A model generated the notes under the pieces. That model saw only the letters and a program-made list of their open reading frames with translations, made no database searches and was not told where the DNA came from. Shown here piece after piece: positions 17,338-26,936 of a DNA stretch of 64,000 bases (the stretch's first letter is position 1; every line of letters begins with the position of its first letter). Where the stretch lies: the NCBI RefSeq assembly GCF_001279725.1, contig NZ_LGDE01000002.1, positions 1 to 64,000 on the forward strand, read 5' to 3'. The DNA is from Streptomyces sp. WM4235 (GTDB lineage: Bacteria; Actinomycetota; Actinomycetes; Streptomycetales; Streptomycetaceae). The translations under genes were made by a program, and so were the position numbers.

Positions 17338-17358
17338 GCGTCTCACACTGTGAAACGC
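17338..17358. promoter_or_regulatory. Candidate NdgR operator between ndgR and leuC
   Basis: Imperfect palindrome: GCGTCTCAC (17338-17346), ACT, GTGAAACGC (17350-17358), 8 of 9 positions paired. On the minus strand it lies between TTGCGT and GAATAT, a plausible ndgR -35/-10 with 17-bp spacing, so binding would block ndgR; leuC is read the other way. Direct repression sites for IclR regulators commonly look like this. Confidence 0.55.
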
Positions 17359-17509
17359 AAGTTCAATTTTTCCAAGAAACAGCGAGTCTGTATGTGCGGG
17401 TCCACGAACCACTGGGTCCGAGCCTCGGTCCGGCGCGTGGGGTACGGACGATCAGGCGCACCGGATCTCTAATAAGCGCCGGCACAACCGGCCGGCCGGA
17501 GGGAAAGCG

Positions 17510-18934
17510 ATGGGTAGGACACTCGCGGAGAAGGTCTGGGACGACCATGTCGTCCGGCGCGCGGAGGGCGAGCCCGATCTGCTCTTCATCGATCTGCACC
17601 TCCTGCACGAGGTGACCAGCCCGCAGGCGTTCGAGGGCCTGCGGCAGGCCGGCCGCAAGGTGCGCCGCCTCGACCTCACCATCGCGACCGAGGACCACAA
17701 CACCCCCACCATCGACATCGACAAGCCGATCGCGGACCCGGTCTCCCGGGCCCAGCTGGAGACGCTGCGCAAGAACTGCGCCGAGTTCGGCGTGCGCCTG
17801 CACTCGCTGGGCGACGTCGAGCAGGGTGTCGTCCACGTCGTGGGACCGCAGCTGGGCCTGACCCAGCCGGGCACCACCGTGGTCTGCGGCGACTCGCACA
17901 CCTCCACCCACGGCGCGTTCGGCGCGCTGGCCTTCGGCATCGGCACCAGCCAGGTCGAGCACGTGCTCGCCACCCAGACGCTGCCGCTGGCCCGCCCGAA
18001 GACGATGGCGATCACCGTCACCGGCGCGCTGGCCGAGGGCGTCACCGCGAAGGACCTGATCCTGGCGATCATCGCCCGGATCGGCACCGGCGGCGGCCAG
18101 GGCTACATCCTGGAATACCGCGGCGAGGCCATCGAGAAGCTGTCGATGGAAGCCCGGATGACCATCTGCAACATGTCGATCGAGGCCGGCGCCCGCGCGG
18201 GAATGATCGCCCCGGACCGGACCACCTTCGACTACCTCCAGGGCCGTGACCACGCGCCCGTGGGCGAGGACTGGGACGCGGCCGTCGCGTACTGGCGGAC
18301 CCTGCGCACCGACGACGACGCGGTCTTCGACGCGGAGGTCGTCATCGACGGCGCCGCGCTCTCCCCGTTCGTCACCTGGGGCACCAACCCGGGCCAGGGC
18401 GCGCCGCTCTCCGCGAACGTCCCCGACCCTGCTTCGTACGAGGACGCTTCGGAGCGGCACGCCGCCGAAAAGGCCCTGGAATACATGGGGTTGACCGCCG
18501 GACAGCCGCTGCGCGACATCAACGTCGACACCGTCTTCGTAGGTTCGTGCACCAACGGCCGCATCGAGGACCTGCGTGCCGTCGCCGGCATCATCGAGGG
18601 CCGCAAAGTCGCCGAGGGCGTACGGATGCTGGTCGTTCCGGGCTCGGTCCGGGTCGCCCTCCAGGCCGTCGAGGAGGGCCTGGACAAGGTCTTCAAGGAG
18701 GCCGGCGCCGAATGGCGGCACGCGGGCTGCTCGATGTGTCTGGGCATGAACCCCGACCAACTGGCGCCCGGCGAGCGCTCCGCGTCCACCTCCAACCGCA
18801 ACTTCGAGGGCCGGCAGGGCAAGGGCGGGCGCACCCACCTGGTCTCCCCGCAGGTGGCCGCGGCCACCGCCGTGCTGGGCCATCTGGCCTCGCCCGCCGA
18901 CCTGTCCGCCGCCGACGCGACCGCCGGAGTCTGA
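17510..18934 (+). CDS. leuC: 3-isopropylmalate dehydratase large subunit
   Basis: Aconitase-family enzyme that isomerises 2- to 3-isopropylmalate in leucine synthesis, together with LeuD. It has 474 aa, normal length. The [4Fe-4S] ligands are seen in [10 protein letters not shown] (Cys about 347) and [11 protein letters not shown] (Cys about 407 and 410); [13 protein letters not shown] and [12 protein letters not shown] are also conserved. ATG 17510 follows GGAGGGAAAGCG. leuD follows after 3 bp, so the two are co-translated. Control by NdgR is likely from the divergent arrangement. Confidence 0.97.
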   Translation: MGRTLAEKVWDDHVVRRAEGEPDLLFIDLHLLHEVTSPQAFEGLRQAGRKVRRLDLTIATEDHNTPTIDIDKPIADPVSRAQLETLRKNCAEFGVRLHSLGDVEQGVVHVVGPQLGLTQPGTTVVCGDSHTSTHGAFGALAFGIGTSQVEHVLATQTLPLARPKTMAITVTGALAEGVTAKDLILAIIARIGTGGGQGYILEYRGEAIEKLSMEARMTICNMSIEAGARAGMIAPDRTTFDYLQGRDHAPVGEDWDAAVAYWRTLRTDDDAVFDAEVVIDGAALSPFVTWGTNPGQGAPLSANVPDPASYEDASERHAAEKALEYMGLTAGQPLRDINVDTVFVGSCTNGRIEDLRAVAGIIEGRKVAEGVRMLVVPGSVRVALQAVEEGLDKVFKEAGAEWRHAGCSMCLGMNPDQLAPGERSASTSNRNFEGRQGKGGRTHLVSPQVAAATAVLGHLASPADLSAADATAGV

Positions 18935-18937
18935 ACC

Positions 18938-19531
18938 ATGGAAGCCTTCACCACCCACACCGGCCGGGCCGTCCCGCTGCGCCGCAGCAACGTCGACACC
19001 GACCAGATCATCCCGGCCCACTGGCTGAAGAAGATCACCCGCGACGGGTTCGAGGACGGGCTCTTCGAGGCCTGGCGCAAGGACCCGGAGTTCGTCACGA
19101 ACCGCCCGGAGCGCGCCGGCGCGACCGTCCTGGTCGCCGGCCCCGACTTCGGCACCGGTTCCTCGCGCGAGCACGCCGTCTGGGCCCTGCAGAACTTCGG
19201 CTTCAAAACGGTCATCTCCTCCCGTTTCGCCGACATCTTCCGCGGCAACTCGCTGAAGAACGGCCTGCTGACCGTGGTCCTGCCGCAGGAGACCGTCGAA
19301 CGGCTCTGGAAGCTCACCGAGGCCGACCCCGACGCCGAGATCACGGTCGACCTGGTCGATCGCCAGGTCCGAGCGGAAGGCGTCGAGGCCGAGTTCGAAC
19401 TCGACGACAACGCCCGCTGGAGGCTGCTGGAGGGGCTGGACGACATCTCGCTCACCCTTCAGAACGAAGCCGACATCGCCACGTATGAAAGCACCCGGCC
19501 GGGCCACAAGCCCCGCACGATTCGGGCCTGA
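18938..19531 (+). CDS. leuD: 3-isopropylmalate dehydratase small subunit
   Basis: A 197-aa swivel domain that completes the LeuC active site. Seen: [20 protein letters not shown] at the N-terminus, [20 protein letters not shown] (substrate-binding Ser/Arg) and [16 protein letters not shown]. Starts 3 bp after leuC and ends in a hairpin terminator. Confidence 0.97.
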   Translation: MEAFTTHTGRAVPLRRSNVDTDQIIPAHWLKKITRDGFEDGLFEAWRKDPEFVTNRPERAGATVLVAGPDFGTGSSREHAVWALQNFGFKTVISSRFADIFRGNSLKNGLLTVVLPQETVERLWKLTEADPDAEITVDLVDRQVRAEGVEAEFELDDNARWRLLEGLDDISLTLQNEADIATYESTRPGHKPRTIRA

Positions 19532-19581
19532 TTCCAGCCTGATCAGCGCTTATTCGCCTTCGGGTCATCACATCGACAACA

Positions 19582-19613
19582 CTGTGCCCCTCGCCCTCCG
19601 GCGGGGGGCACAG
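19582..19613 (+). terminator. Terminator of leuCD
   Basis: 14-bp stem with one G-U pair (19582-19595 with 19600-19613), loop CTCC, 50 bp after the leuD stop. Confidence 0.75.
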
Positions 19614-19668
19614 CCGTGTGTTGAGGCCCCGTGAGGCGACAACTCGCCCCAGATGGCACAATCTGTGC

Positions 19669-19896
19669 ATGGAACGCGACAGTCAACTTGAGCTCTACGA
19701 ACTCGTCGCGGACCGATTGAAAGAAGCACACACAAGGGTGCGCTCACTGCAAGTCCCGGAGGGCGTAAGGATGGCGCTGTCCCGGAAGCTGTTGGTCGTC
19801 ACGGCCGCGTCGAAGCATGATCTGGCCGATGCGGCAAGGCGCCTGGACAGGTTGATGAAGGACCTCGACGAGGGTCGATTCCCTGAAGGCGACTGA
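19669..19896 (+). CDS. Conserved hypothetical protein (75 aa)
   Basis: A 75-aa charged, mostly helical protein starting MERDSQLELYELVADRLKEA and ending GRFPEGD. No cysteine, signal or membrane segment. The ATG at 19669 is used because the helical core begins there. There is no ribosome site, which may mean a leaderless message. It stands alone between leuD and hupS, the same place as a 75-aa gene in S. coelicolor (from memory). Function unknown. Confidence 0.8.
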   Translation: MERDSQLELYELVADRLKEAHTRVRSLQVPEGVRMALSRKLLVVTAASKHDLADAARRLDRLMKDLDEGRFPEGD

Positions 19897-19959
19897 TGCG
19901 AAGGAACTCCGTAACGGCCTACAACGTTGCGGCACTAGGGTGATTAGCCCGTTTCGTGT

Positions 19960-19988
19960 TTGATTTGCGGTATATATCCGCCTAACGT
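19960..19988 (+). promoter_or_regulatory. Probable hupS promoter
   Basis: TTGATT (19960-19965), 17-bp spacer, TAACGT (19983-19988), 52 bp before the hupS GTG. The spacer holds the near-palindrome GCGGTATATATCCGC, unusually AT-rich for this genome. Confidence 0.6.
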
Positions 19989-20040
19989 GCGAAATAAGCT
20001 TGAACACATTCGTTCTGGCGAAGTCTCCGAAGGGGAAGAC

Positions 20041-20727
20041 GTGAACAAGGCGCAGCTCGTAGAAGCGATTGCCGACAAGCTGGGCGGCCGTCAGCAGGCC
20101 GCGGACGCTGTCGACGCGGTACTGGACGCGATGGTCCGCGCCGTGGTCGCGGGCGACCGGGTCTCGGTCACGGGCTTCGGCTCGTTCGAGAAGGTCGACC
20201 GCCCCGCCCGTTACGCCCGTAACCCGCAGACGGGTGAGCGCGTCCGGGTCAAGAAGACCTCGGTTCCCCGATTCCGGGCCGGCCAGGGCTTCAAGGACCT
20301 GGTCAGCGGCACCAAGAAGCTCCCCAAGGGCGACGAGGTGGCCGTGAAGAAGGCTCCCAAGGGCAGCCTGTCCGGCGGGGCTTCCGCCACGGTCAAGAAG
20401 GCCGCGGCCAAGAGGGCGACCACCGCCAAGAAGGCCGCCGCGAAGACCACGGTCGCGAAGAAGGCGACCGCGAAGAGGACCACGGCCAAGAAGGCCACGG
20501 CGACCGTCAAGAAGACGACCGCGAGGACCGCCGTCGCGAAGAAGGCCGCCACGGCCAAGAAGGCGACCACGGTCAAGAAGGCCACCCCGGCGGCGAAGAA
20601 GACCACCGCCACCGCCAAGAAGACCGCTCCGGCGGCCAAGAAGGCCACCGCGAAGACGACCGCGCCCGCCAAGAAGACGGTGACGCGCAAGGCCACCGCG
20701 AAGAAGACGACCGCCCGCAAGAAGTAG
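20041..20727 (+). CDS. hupS: HU-family DNA-binding protein with H1-like tail
   Basis: A 228-aa nucleoid protein. Residues 1-93 are a full HU domain (VNKAQLVEAIADKLGG, GFGSFEKVDRPARYARNPQT, VPRFRAGQGFKDLV). Residues 94-228 are a Lys/Ala/Thr tail of repeats such as KKATAKK and KKAAA, like histone H1. This two-domain form is the actinobacterial HupS, linked to spore nucleoid compaction in S. coelicolor (family knowledge). GTG 20041 is chosen from the conserved N-terminus, with a GAAGGGGAAGAC ribosome site. Followed by a strong terminator. Confidence 0.96.
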   Translation: MNKAQLVEAIADKLGGRQQAADAVDAVLDAMVRAVVAGDRVSVTGFGSFEKVDRPARYARNPQTGERVRVKKTSVPRFRAGQGFKDLVSGTKKLPKGDEVAVKKAPKGSLSGGASATVKKAAAKRATTAKKAAAKTTVAKKATAKRTTAKKATATVKKTTARTAVAKKAATAKKATTVKKATPAAKKTTATAKKTAPAAKKATAKTTAPAKKTVTRKATAKKTTARKK

Positions 20728-20748
20728 GGGCGGCGGTCACGCACACGC

Positions 20749-20784
20749 CGGGCCGGCTTCCCCCGCGGGGGGGAAGCCGGCCCG
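20749..20784. terminator. Hairpin after hupS
   Basis: 16-bp stem (20749-20764 with 20769-20784), loop GCGG. It lies between hupS (+) and the convergent cofC-type gene (-). Confidence 0.75.
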
Positions 20785-20844
20785 CGGTGCTGTCCGGAAG
20801 GGAAACCCCGTCGGGGACGGCCCCGGAAGCGGAAGGTGGGGACC

Positions 20845-21048
20845 TCAGAAGGTCTGGAGCGTGATCAGGGTGATCCGCAGGGCCCCGCCCTCGCCGTCCG
20901 TCTCGATGCGCACCCGCTGCCCGGGGCGCAGCAGCCGCAGGCCGCCCGCGTCGAAGGCCGGGGCCTCGAAGGACACCGGGGTGCCGTCGTCCAGCAGCAC
21001 GCTGCCACTGCGGGTCTGGGAGTCGTACGTGTACGCGGTCGCCTGCAT
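20845..21048 (-). CDS. Small OB/cold-shock-like protein or domain (67 aa)
   Basis: Begins MQATAYTYDSQTRSGSVLLD, continues with VRIETDGEGG and ends LITLQTF. The pattern SGSVLLDDGTPVSF plus LRPGQRVRI resembles a small beta-barrel (cold-shock-like). I recall it as a free-standing protein in other Streptomyces. A TACAGT -10-like box ends 6 bp before the ATG, consistent with its own leaderless promoter. Here it shares the frame and stop of the cofC gene, so it may be made both as a fusion and alone. Confidence 0.5.
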   Translation of the reverse strand: MQATAYTYDSQTRSGSVLLDDGTPVSFEAPAFDAGGLRLLRPGQRVRIETDGEGGALRITLITLQTF

Positions 21049-21639
21049 ACCGGCACTGTATCGGGCGGTGTGACGCCCCACACCGAGCGTGAGGGCCGTT
21101 CGCAGATCCGCCGCGGTGTCCACGTCCCGGCGCACGCTGTCGACGTCCGCCAGGGCGATTTCCACCGCCCCAGAGGCGAAATGGCGGGCCCGAGACGGGC
21201 CGCCGAACGAGGGTGTCAATTCCACGTCCGGAGCAGCCGAAAGCAACGTCGTCCCGATTCTTGCCGCATCCGCCAGAAATGCCCTGGGAAATTTCGAGGC
21301 ATCGTCGAGCACGCGTAGCAATTCGGGCGGTCTCAAGGCGGGCAGATCGGCGTTCATGGCGGCCACCGCCGCCCGGGGCCGCCGTCGCCGCACGGCCCGC
21401 TCCCCGTGGGCCAGGGCGGCGTTCAGGCCGGCGCCCGGGGAATCCGGGACGATCCGCGCGCCCAGCCTGGCCAGTTCCCGACCCGCGACGGAGTCGTCCG
21501 TGACGACCACCACATCCGCGACCGCCGCGCAGGCCAGCGCCCCCGCCACGGTGTCCTGCGCGAAGGCCAGCGCCAGCCCCGGGCGGGAGCCCCCGACGGC
21601 CGCCGCGAGACGGCTCTTGGCCAGCGCCAGCGGCTTCAA
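20845..21639 (-). CDS. cofC: CofC/FbiD-like phosphate guanylyltransferase continuous with a C-terminal 67-aa domain
   Basis: Nucleotidyltransferase of coenzyme F420 synthesis, joining GTP to 2-phospholactate (or PEP). Seen: KPLALAKSRL (signature Lys/Arg), VVVVTDD, PGAGLNAAL, AAMNADLPAL and PSFGGPSRARHFA, all typical. The first canonical start is TTG 21639, but the conserved strand WSLVVPLK lies just upstream in the same frame, where no ATG/GTG/TTG exists before a stop at 21718. A CTG at 21651 or ACG at 21669, behind a GGAGGGGAGG ribosome site, may be used. The frame then runs without a stop into a separate-looking domain at MQATAYTYD (from 21048), see next entry. Confidence 0.8.
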   Translation of the reverse strand: MKPLALAKSRLAAAVGGSRPGLALAFAQDTVAGALACAAVADVVVVTDDSVAGRELARLGARIVPDSPGAGLNAALAHGERAVRRRRPRAAVAAMNADLPALRPPELLRVLDDASKFPRAFLADAARIGTTLLSAAPDVELTPSFGGPSRARHFASGAVEIALADVDSVRRDVDTAADLRTALTLGVGRHTARYSAGMQATAYTYDSQTRSGSVLLDDGTPVSFEAPAFDAGGLRLLRPGQRVRIETDGEGGALRITLITLQTF

Positions 21640-21892
21640 CGGGACGACCAGACTCCAGACGGCGTTCGTGGCGCCCCCCTCCCCTCCGGTGCGCTCCCGC
21701 GCGCGCTCAAGCCATCGTCAGGTCATGGCCAGGTCATCAGTGGGCCCATTGTCGCCTCCACCCGGGCAGAGGGGAGGCCGTGCGGTGTGAGCGGGGCGTA
21801 CGGTGTTCTCGACAGAGACCGGGCCTGGGGCCACACTTGTCCGGCCGACGAGGTGCCCAAGCCGCGCACCGGTCCTAGAGGAAGGTGTTCGA

Positions 21893-22645
21893 GTGTCCCG
21901 CCGCAGAATCGGCTTCTGGTACCGCCTGGCGGCGGTCATCGCGAAACCGCCGCTGGTAGTGCTCTTCAAGCGGGACTGGCGGGGAATGGAGCACATTCCG
22001 GCCGACGGGGGATTTATCACCGCCGTCAATCACAACTCGTATCTGGACCCGCTCTCGTACGCGCACTTCCAGTACAACACCGGCCGGGTGCCCCGATTGC
22101 TCGCGAAGGCCGGCCTCTTCAAGGTGCCTTTCGTCGGCATGATCCTCCGTGGTTCCGGTCAGATCCCCGTGTACCGGGAGACCACCAACGCCCTCGACGC
22201 ATTCAGGGCGGCCGTGGCGGCGATCGAGAGCGGTGAATGCGTTGCCTTTTACCCGGAAGGCACCCTCACCCGCGATCCCGACATGTGGCCGATGGCCGGC
22301 AAGACCGGCGCCGCCCGCGTCGCACTGATCACCAAGGCCCCGGTCATTCCGGTGGCCCAATGGGGCGCGAATCTCGCGATGCCGCCCTACGCGAAGACCG
22401 ACAAGCTCCGGCTGTTCCCGCGCAAGACCCTCCAGGTGCTCGCCGGACCGCCCGTCGACCTCTCCGCCTTCCACGGCCTGGAACCCACCCCGGACGTGCT
22501 CAAGGAGGTCACCGAGGTCATCATGGCGGCCATCACCGAGCTGCTGGAGGAGTTGCGGGGCGAAAGCGCGCCCGCGCAGCCGTACGACCATCGCCAAGCC
22601 AGGGCGCAGCAGCGGCGCAACGCCGCGGGGGAGGGCAAGAAGTGA
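21893..22645 (+). CDS. 1-acylglycerol-3-phosphate acyltransferase (PlsC family)
   Basis: A 250-aa membrane-associated acyltransferase that adds the second acyl chain to lysophosphatidate. Seen: catalytic NHNSYLD (His-X4-Asp, about 44-50), FKVPFVGMILRGSGQIPV and YPEGTLT (about 120-126). The GTG at 21893 sits 14 bp after AGAGGAAGG. It overlaps gpsA by 4 bp (GTGA), so phospholipid synthesis from glycerol-3-phosphate is encoded as a unit with gpsA. The C-terminus is a charged Gln/Arg-rich tail. Confidence 0.92.
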   Translation: MSRRRIGFWYRLAAVIAKPPLVVLFKRDWRGMEHIPADGGFITAVNHNSYLDPLSYAHFQYNTGRVPRLLAKAGLFKVPFVGMILRGSGQIPVYRETTNALDAFRAAVAAIESGECVAFYPEGTLTRDPDMWPMAGKTGAARVALITKAPVIPVAQWGANLAMPPYAKTDKLRLFPRKTLQVLAGPPVDLSAFHGLEPTPDVLKEVTEVIMAAITELLEELRGESAPAQPYDHRQARAQQRRNAAGEGKK

Positions 22646-23652
22646 CAGGTCCCGTGAAGGCAACCGTGTTCGGAACCGGCTCGTGGGGCACGGCCTTCGC
22701 CGTCGTGCTCGCCGACGCCGGCTGCGAGGTGACGATGTGGGGGCGCCGCCAGGAACTGGTGGACGCCGTCAACACCGACCGGACCAACCCGGACTACTTC
22801 CCCGGCGTCGAACTCCCCGCCAACATCCGGGCCACCACCGACCCGGCCGAGGCGGCCCGCGGCGCCGACTTCACCGTCCTCGCCGTCCCCTCCCAGACCC
22901 TGCGCGGCAACCTCGCCGAGTGGGCGCCCCTGCTGGCCCCCGACACCGTGCTCGTGTCCCTGATGAAGGGCATCGAACTCGGCACCGCCAAGCGGATGAG
23001 CGAGGTCATCGAGGAGGTGGCCAAGGTCCCCGCCGAGCGCGTCGCCGTGGTCACCGGCCCCAACCTGGCCCGCGAGATCGTCGCCCGCCAGCCCGCCGCC
23101 TCCGTGGTGGCCTGCGTGGACGACGCCGTGGCCCGGCGCCTCCAGGCCGCCTGCCACACCCCGTACTTCCGCCCGTACACGAGCACCGACGTCATCGGCT
23201 GTGAACTCGGCGGCGCCGTCAAGAACGTCATCGGCCTCGCCGTCGGCATCGCGGACGGCATGGGTCTCGGCGACAACACCAAGGGCTCGCTCATCACCCG
23301 AGGCCTCGCCGAAGCCACCCGCCTGGGCCTCGCGATGGGCGCCGACCCGCTCACCTTCTCCGGTCTCGCGGGTCTCGGCGACCTCGTCGCCACCTGTTCC
23401 TCGCCGCTCTCCCGCAACCACACCTTCGGCATCAACCTGGGCCGCGGGATGACCCTGGAGGAGACGATCGCGGTCACCCGGCAGACCGCGGAAGGGGTCA
23501 AGTCCTGCCAGTCCGTGGCGGATCTGGCACGCCGGTACGGAGTGGACATGCCGATCACCGACACGGTGGTCGACATCGTGCACCACGGGAAGCCCACGCT
23601 GGTCGCGCTCAAGGAACTCATGGGACGCAGCGCCAAACCGGAACGGCGCTGA
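22642..23652 (+). CDS. gpsA: Glycerol-3-phosphate dehydrogenase [NAD(P)+]
   Basis: Reduces dihydroxyacetone phosphate to glycerol-3-phosphate for phospholipids. It has 336 aa, normal length. N-terminal Rossmann motif FGTGSWGTAFA (about 10-20), SLMKGIE, TGPNLAREI, and catalytic GGAVKNVIGLAVG (Lys about 194) are all present. The GTG start overlaps the previous stop (GTGA), with GGAGGGCAAGAA upstream. Confidence 0.97.
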   Translation: MTGPVKATVFGTGSWGTAFAVVLADAGCEVTMWGRRQELVDAVNTDRTNPDYFPGVELPANIRATTDPAEAARGADFTVLAVPSQTLRGNLAEWAPLLAPDTVLVSLMKGIELGTAKRMSEVIEEVAKVPAERVAVVTGPNLAREIVARQPAASVVACVDDAVARRLQAACHTPYFRPYTSTDVIGCELGGAVKNVIGLAVGIADGMGLGDNTKGSLITRGLAEATRLGLAMGADPLTFSGLAGLGDLVATCSSPLSRNHTFGINLGRGMTLEETIAVTRQTAEGVKSCQSVADLARRYGVDMPITDTVVDIVHHGKPTLVALKELMGRSAKPERR

Positions 23653-23691
23653 CTCCATTCCGGACGTCTGAGCGGGTACTCTCGTGGCGAT

Positions 23692-24849
<1,158 letters not shown>

Positions 24850-24867
24850 GCCCGACCGCACACACAC

Positions 24868-24904
24868 GATGACCGCCCGCCGGGGATCCCGGCGGGCGGT
24901 CATC
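24868..24904. terminator. Hairpin between ddlA and the DUF3515 gene
   Basis: Perfect 17-bp stem (24868-24884 with 24888-24904), loop GAT, between convergent genes. Confidence 0.85.
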
Positions 24905-24949
24905 ATGAGTGGGGGAGACCGCACGGCGGCCCCGGACGGTCCGGACGAC

Positions 24950-25453
24950 TCAGTACGAGGAGATGCCCACGGGCACGGCCTTGGCGATGGCCGCGGAGAG
25001 ATCGACCAGCATCCCCGCATCCGTGGCATGCTCCTTGTCGACCCGGACCTCCGTGTACGCCAGCCGCGCCCCGGTGGTGAACCGGAAACCGCCGTCCTCG
25101 TCGGCGGGAAGCTTCTCCAGCAACCAGCCGACTCCGTTGACCTCGACGCCGTCCTGCTTCGGATCCGACATCTTGGGCGGCTTGGGGATACCGCACCGCA
25201 GTACGATCGCCGAGCCGCCCCACGCGGCGGTCAGATCCGACTCGGGTCGGGTGGTGGTCCGCGCCAGGCCGGCCACCTTCTCCGGGAGCTCCTCGTGCAG
25301 TGCCGCACAGAGCCCCGCGACGTCGGCGGGCGGCTTGGGCGGCGGATCCACCCGGGCCTCGGCATCGCCCGAGGAACAGCCGGCGAGGGCCAGCAGGACC
25401 GCGCAGGCGGGCAGGGCCAGTAGACGCAGGGGCCGGCGGTGGAGGGACATCAC
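24950..25453 (-). CDS. DUF3515 family lipoprotein
   Basis: A 167-aa exported lipoprotein. Residues 1-25 are a signal sequence (HRRPLRLLALPA, hydrophobic core) with lipobox LALAGC, lipidated Cys26. The mature part has two cysteines (Cys about 49 and 88) and the DUF3515 pattern AAWGGSAIVLRCGIPKPP. Function unknown; the family is widespread in actinobacteria next to ddl/thiL. The start is ATG 25453, with a second ATG at 25450. Confidence 0.9.
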   Translation of the reverse strand: MMSLHRRPLRLLALPACAVLLALAGCSSGDAEARVDPPPKPPADVAGLCAALHEELPEKVAGLARTTTRPESDLTAAWGGSAIVLRCGIPKPPKMSDPKQDGVEVNGVGWLLEKLPADEDGGFRFTTGARLAYTEVRVDKEHATDAGMLVDLSAAIAKAVPVGISSY

Positions 25454-25473
25454 CGGCCAAGAGTAGACGGGGG

Positions 25474-25707
25474 CTACAGATGGACCACCGGGCAGGTCAA
25501 GGTGCGGGTGATCCCCTCCACCTGCTGGACCTTGGCGACCACCATGCGGCCGAGATCGTCGACGGTGTCCGCCTGGGCGCGCACGATCACGTCGTACGGG
25601 CCCGTCACGTCCTCGGCCTGGATCACCCCCGGGATCTGGCCGATGGACTCGGCGACGAACGACGCCTTGCCCACCTCGGTCTGAATGAGGATGTACGCCT
25701 GTACCAC
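25474..25707 (-). CDS. AsnC/Lrp-type ligand-binding (RAM) domain protein
   Basis: A 77-aa protein with only the Lrp/AsnC effector-binding fold: VVQAYILIQTEVGKASFVAE, GVIQAEDVTGPYDVIVRAQ, and end GITRTLTCPVVHL. No HTH is present. The GTG at 25707 follows GGAGGTTCC, a near-perfect ribosome site, so it is not a truncated regulator. Such stand-alone domains may bind amino acids or oligomerise with full regulators. Ends 20 bp before the lipoprotein gene, so likely an operon. Confidence 0.9.
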   Translation of the reverse strand: MVQAYILIQTEVGKASFVAESIGQIPGVIQAEDVTGPYDVIVRAQADTVDDLGRMVVAKVQQVEGITRTLTCPVVHL

Positions 25708-25749
25708 GGAACCTCCAGGGCGGCCACGAGGATCATTTCCCCTAACCTT

Positions 25750-25784
25750 CGGGTGGGCCCGGGGACATCGGGTGGGCCCGGGGA
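25750..25784. repeat. Direct repeat upstream of thiL
   Basis: The 16-mer CGGGTGGGCCCGGGGA occurs at 25750-25765 and 25769-25784, a 19-bp period. It lies in the gap between the AsnC-type gene and thiL. Each unit contains the palindrome GGGCCC. Confidence 0.8.
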
Positions 25785-25952
25785 AGAAGGGACGCCACGG
25801 TACCGCGTCGCCGAGCGTCACGGGGAGACCCGCGAGCCCGGCTCCGCGCACGGCGAGGCGCACGGAGAGCAGAAGTTGACGTATCTGTTGACGGTACCCA
25901 GAGCTGTGACGGCTCGCGACCGCAAGCGGACTGGGCAAGAAGGGGCACAGCG

Positions 25953-26936
25953 ATGAAGGGCACTGTGGGCGAGCTGGGGGAGTTCGGGCTCATTCGAGAG
26001 CTCACCTCACGGCTCACCACCACCCCGGCGGTCCGGCTCGGACCCGGCGACGACGCCGCGGTGGTGTCGGCCCCCGACCGGCGGGTCGTGGCGAGCACGG
26101 ACATCCTGCTGGAAGGCCGGCACTTCCGGCGCGACTGGTCGACGGCCTACGACGTCGGCCGCAAGGCCGCCGCGCAGAACCTCGCCGACATCGCGGCGAT
26201 GGGCGCGGTGCCGACCGCACTGCTCCTCGGCCTCGTCGTCCCGGCGGAACTGCCGGTCACCTGGCCCACCGAGCTGATGGACGGCATCCGCGACGAATGC
26301 CAGGTCGCGGGCGCGGCCGTGGTCGGCGGAGACGTCGTACGGGGCGACACCATCACCGTCGCCATCACCGCCCTCGGGGACCTGCGCAACCACGAGCCCG
26401 TGCTGCGCTCCGGCGCCCAGCCCGGCGACGTGGTGGCCGTCACCGGCTGGCTGGGCTGGTCCGCGGCCGGTTTCGCGGTCCTCTCGCGCGGCTTCCGCTC
26501 CCCGCGGGCCTTCGTCGAGGCGCACCGGCGCCCGGAACCGCCGTACCACGCGGGCCCCGCCGCCGCCGGACTCGGCGCCACCGCCATGACCGACGTCAGC
26601 GACGGCCTGGTCGCGGACCTCGGTCACATCGCCGAGGCCAGCAAGGTACGAATCGACCTGCGCTCGGCGGCCGTCGACATCCCCAGCCAGATGCACGACA
26701 TCGGCCAGGCCGTCGGCGTGGATCCGCTCCAGTGGGTGCTGACCGGGGGAGAGGACCACGCCATCGTGGCCACCTTCCCGCCCGACGTGAAACTGCCCGC
26801 CCGCTGGAAGGTCATCGGAGAGGTCCAGAACCGCTCCGCCGCCCCCCAGGTGACCGTGGACGGCGCACCCTGGACCAGCACCGGCGGCTGGGACCACTTC
26901 GGCGCCGACCCGGCCGCCGAGGAGCCCGCGCGATGA
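25953..26936 (+). CDS. thiL: Thiamine-monophosphate kinase
   Basis: Phosphorylates thiamine phosphate to the cofactor diphosphate. It has 327 aa. Seen: GPGDDAAVV (Mg/ATP, about 29-37), [41 protein letters not shown], and [17 protein letters not shown] 25953. The stop overlaps the thiD start (ATGA). The leader carries a direct repeat (25750-25784). No TPP riboswitch could be recognised. Confidence 0.96.
   Translation: MKGTVGELGEFGLIRELTSRLTTTPAVRLGPGDDAAVVSAPDRRVVASTDILLEGRHFRRDWSTAYDVGRKAAAQNLADIAAMGAVPTALLLGLVVPAELPVTWPTELMDGIRDECQVAGAAVVGGDVVRGDTITVAITALGDLRNHEPVLRSGAQPGDVVAVTGWLGWSAAGFAVLSRGFRSPRAFVEAHRRPEPPYHAGPAAAGLGATAMTDVSDGLVADLGHIAEASKVRIDLRSAAVDIPSQMHDIGQAVGVDPLQWVLTGGEDHAIVATFPPDVKLPARWKVIGEVQNRSAAPQVTVDGAPWTSTGGWDHFGADPAAEEPAR

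Noticed and set aside
25785..25952. TPP riboswitch upstream of thiL
   Set aside because: I could not find the conserved CUGAGA and thi-box elements.
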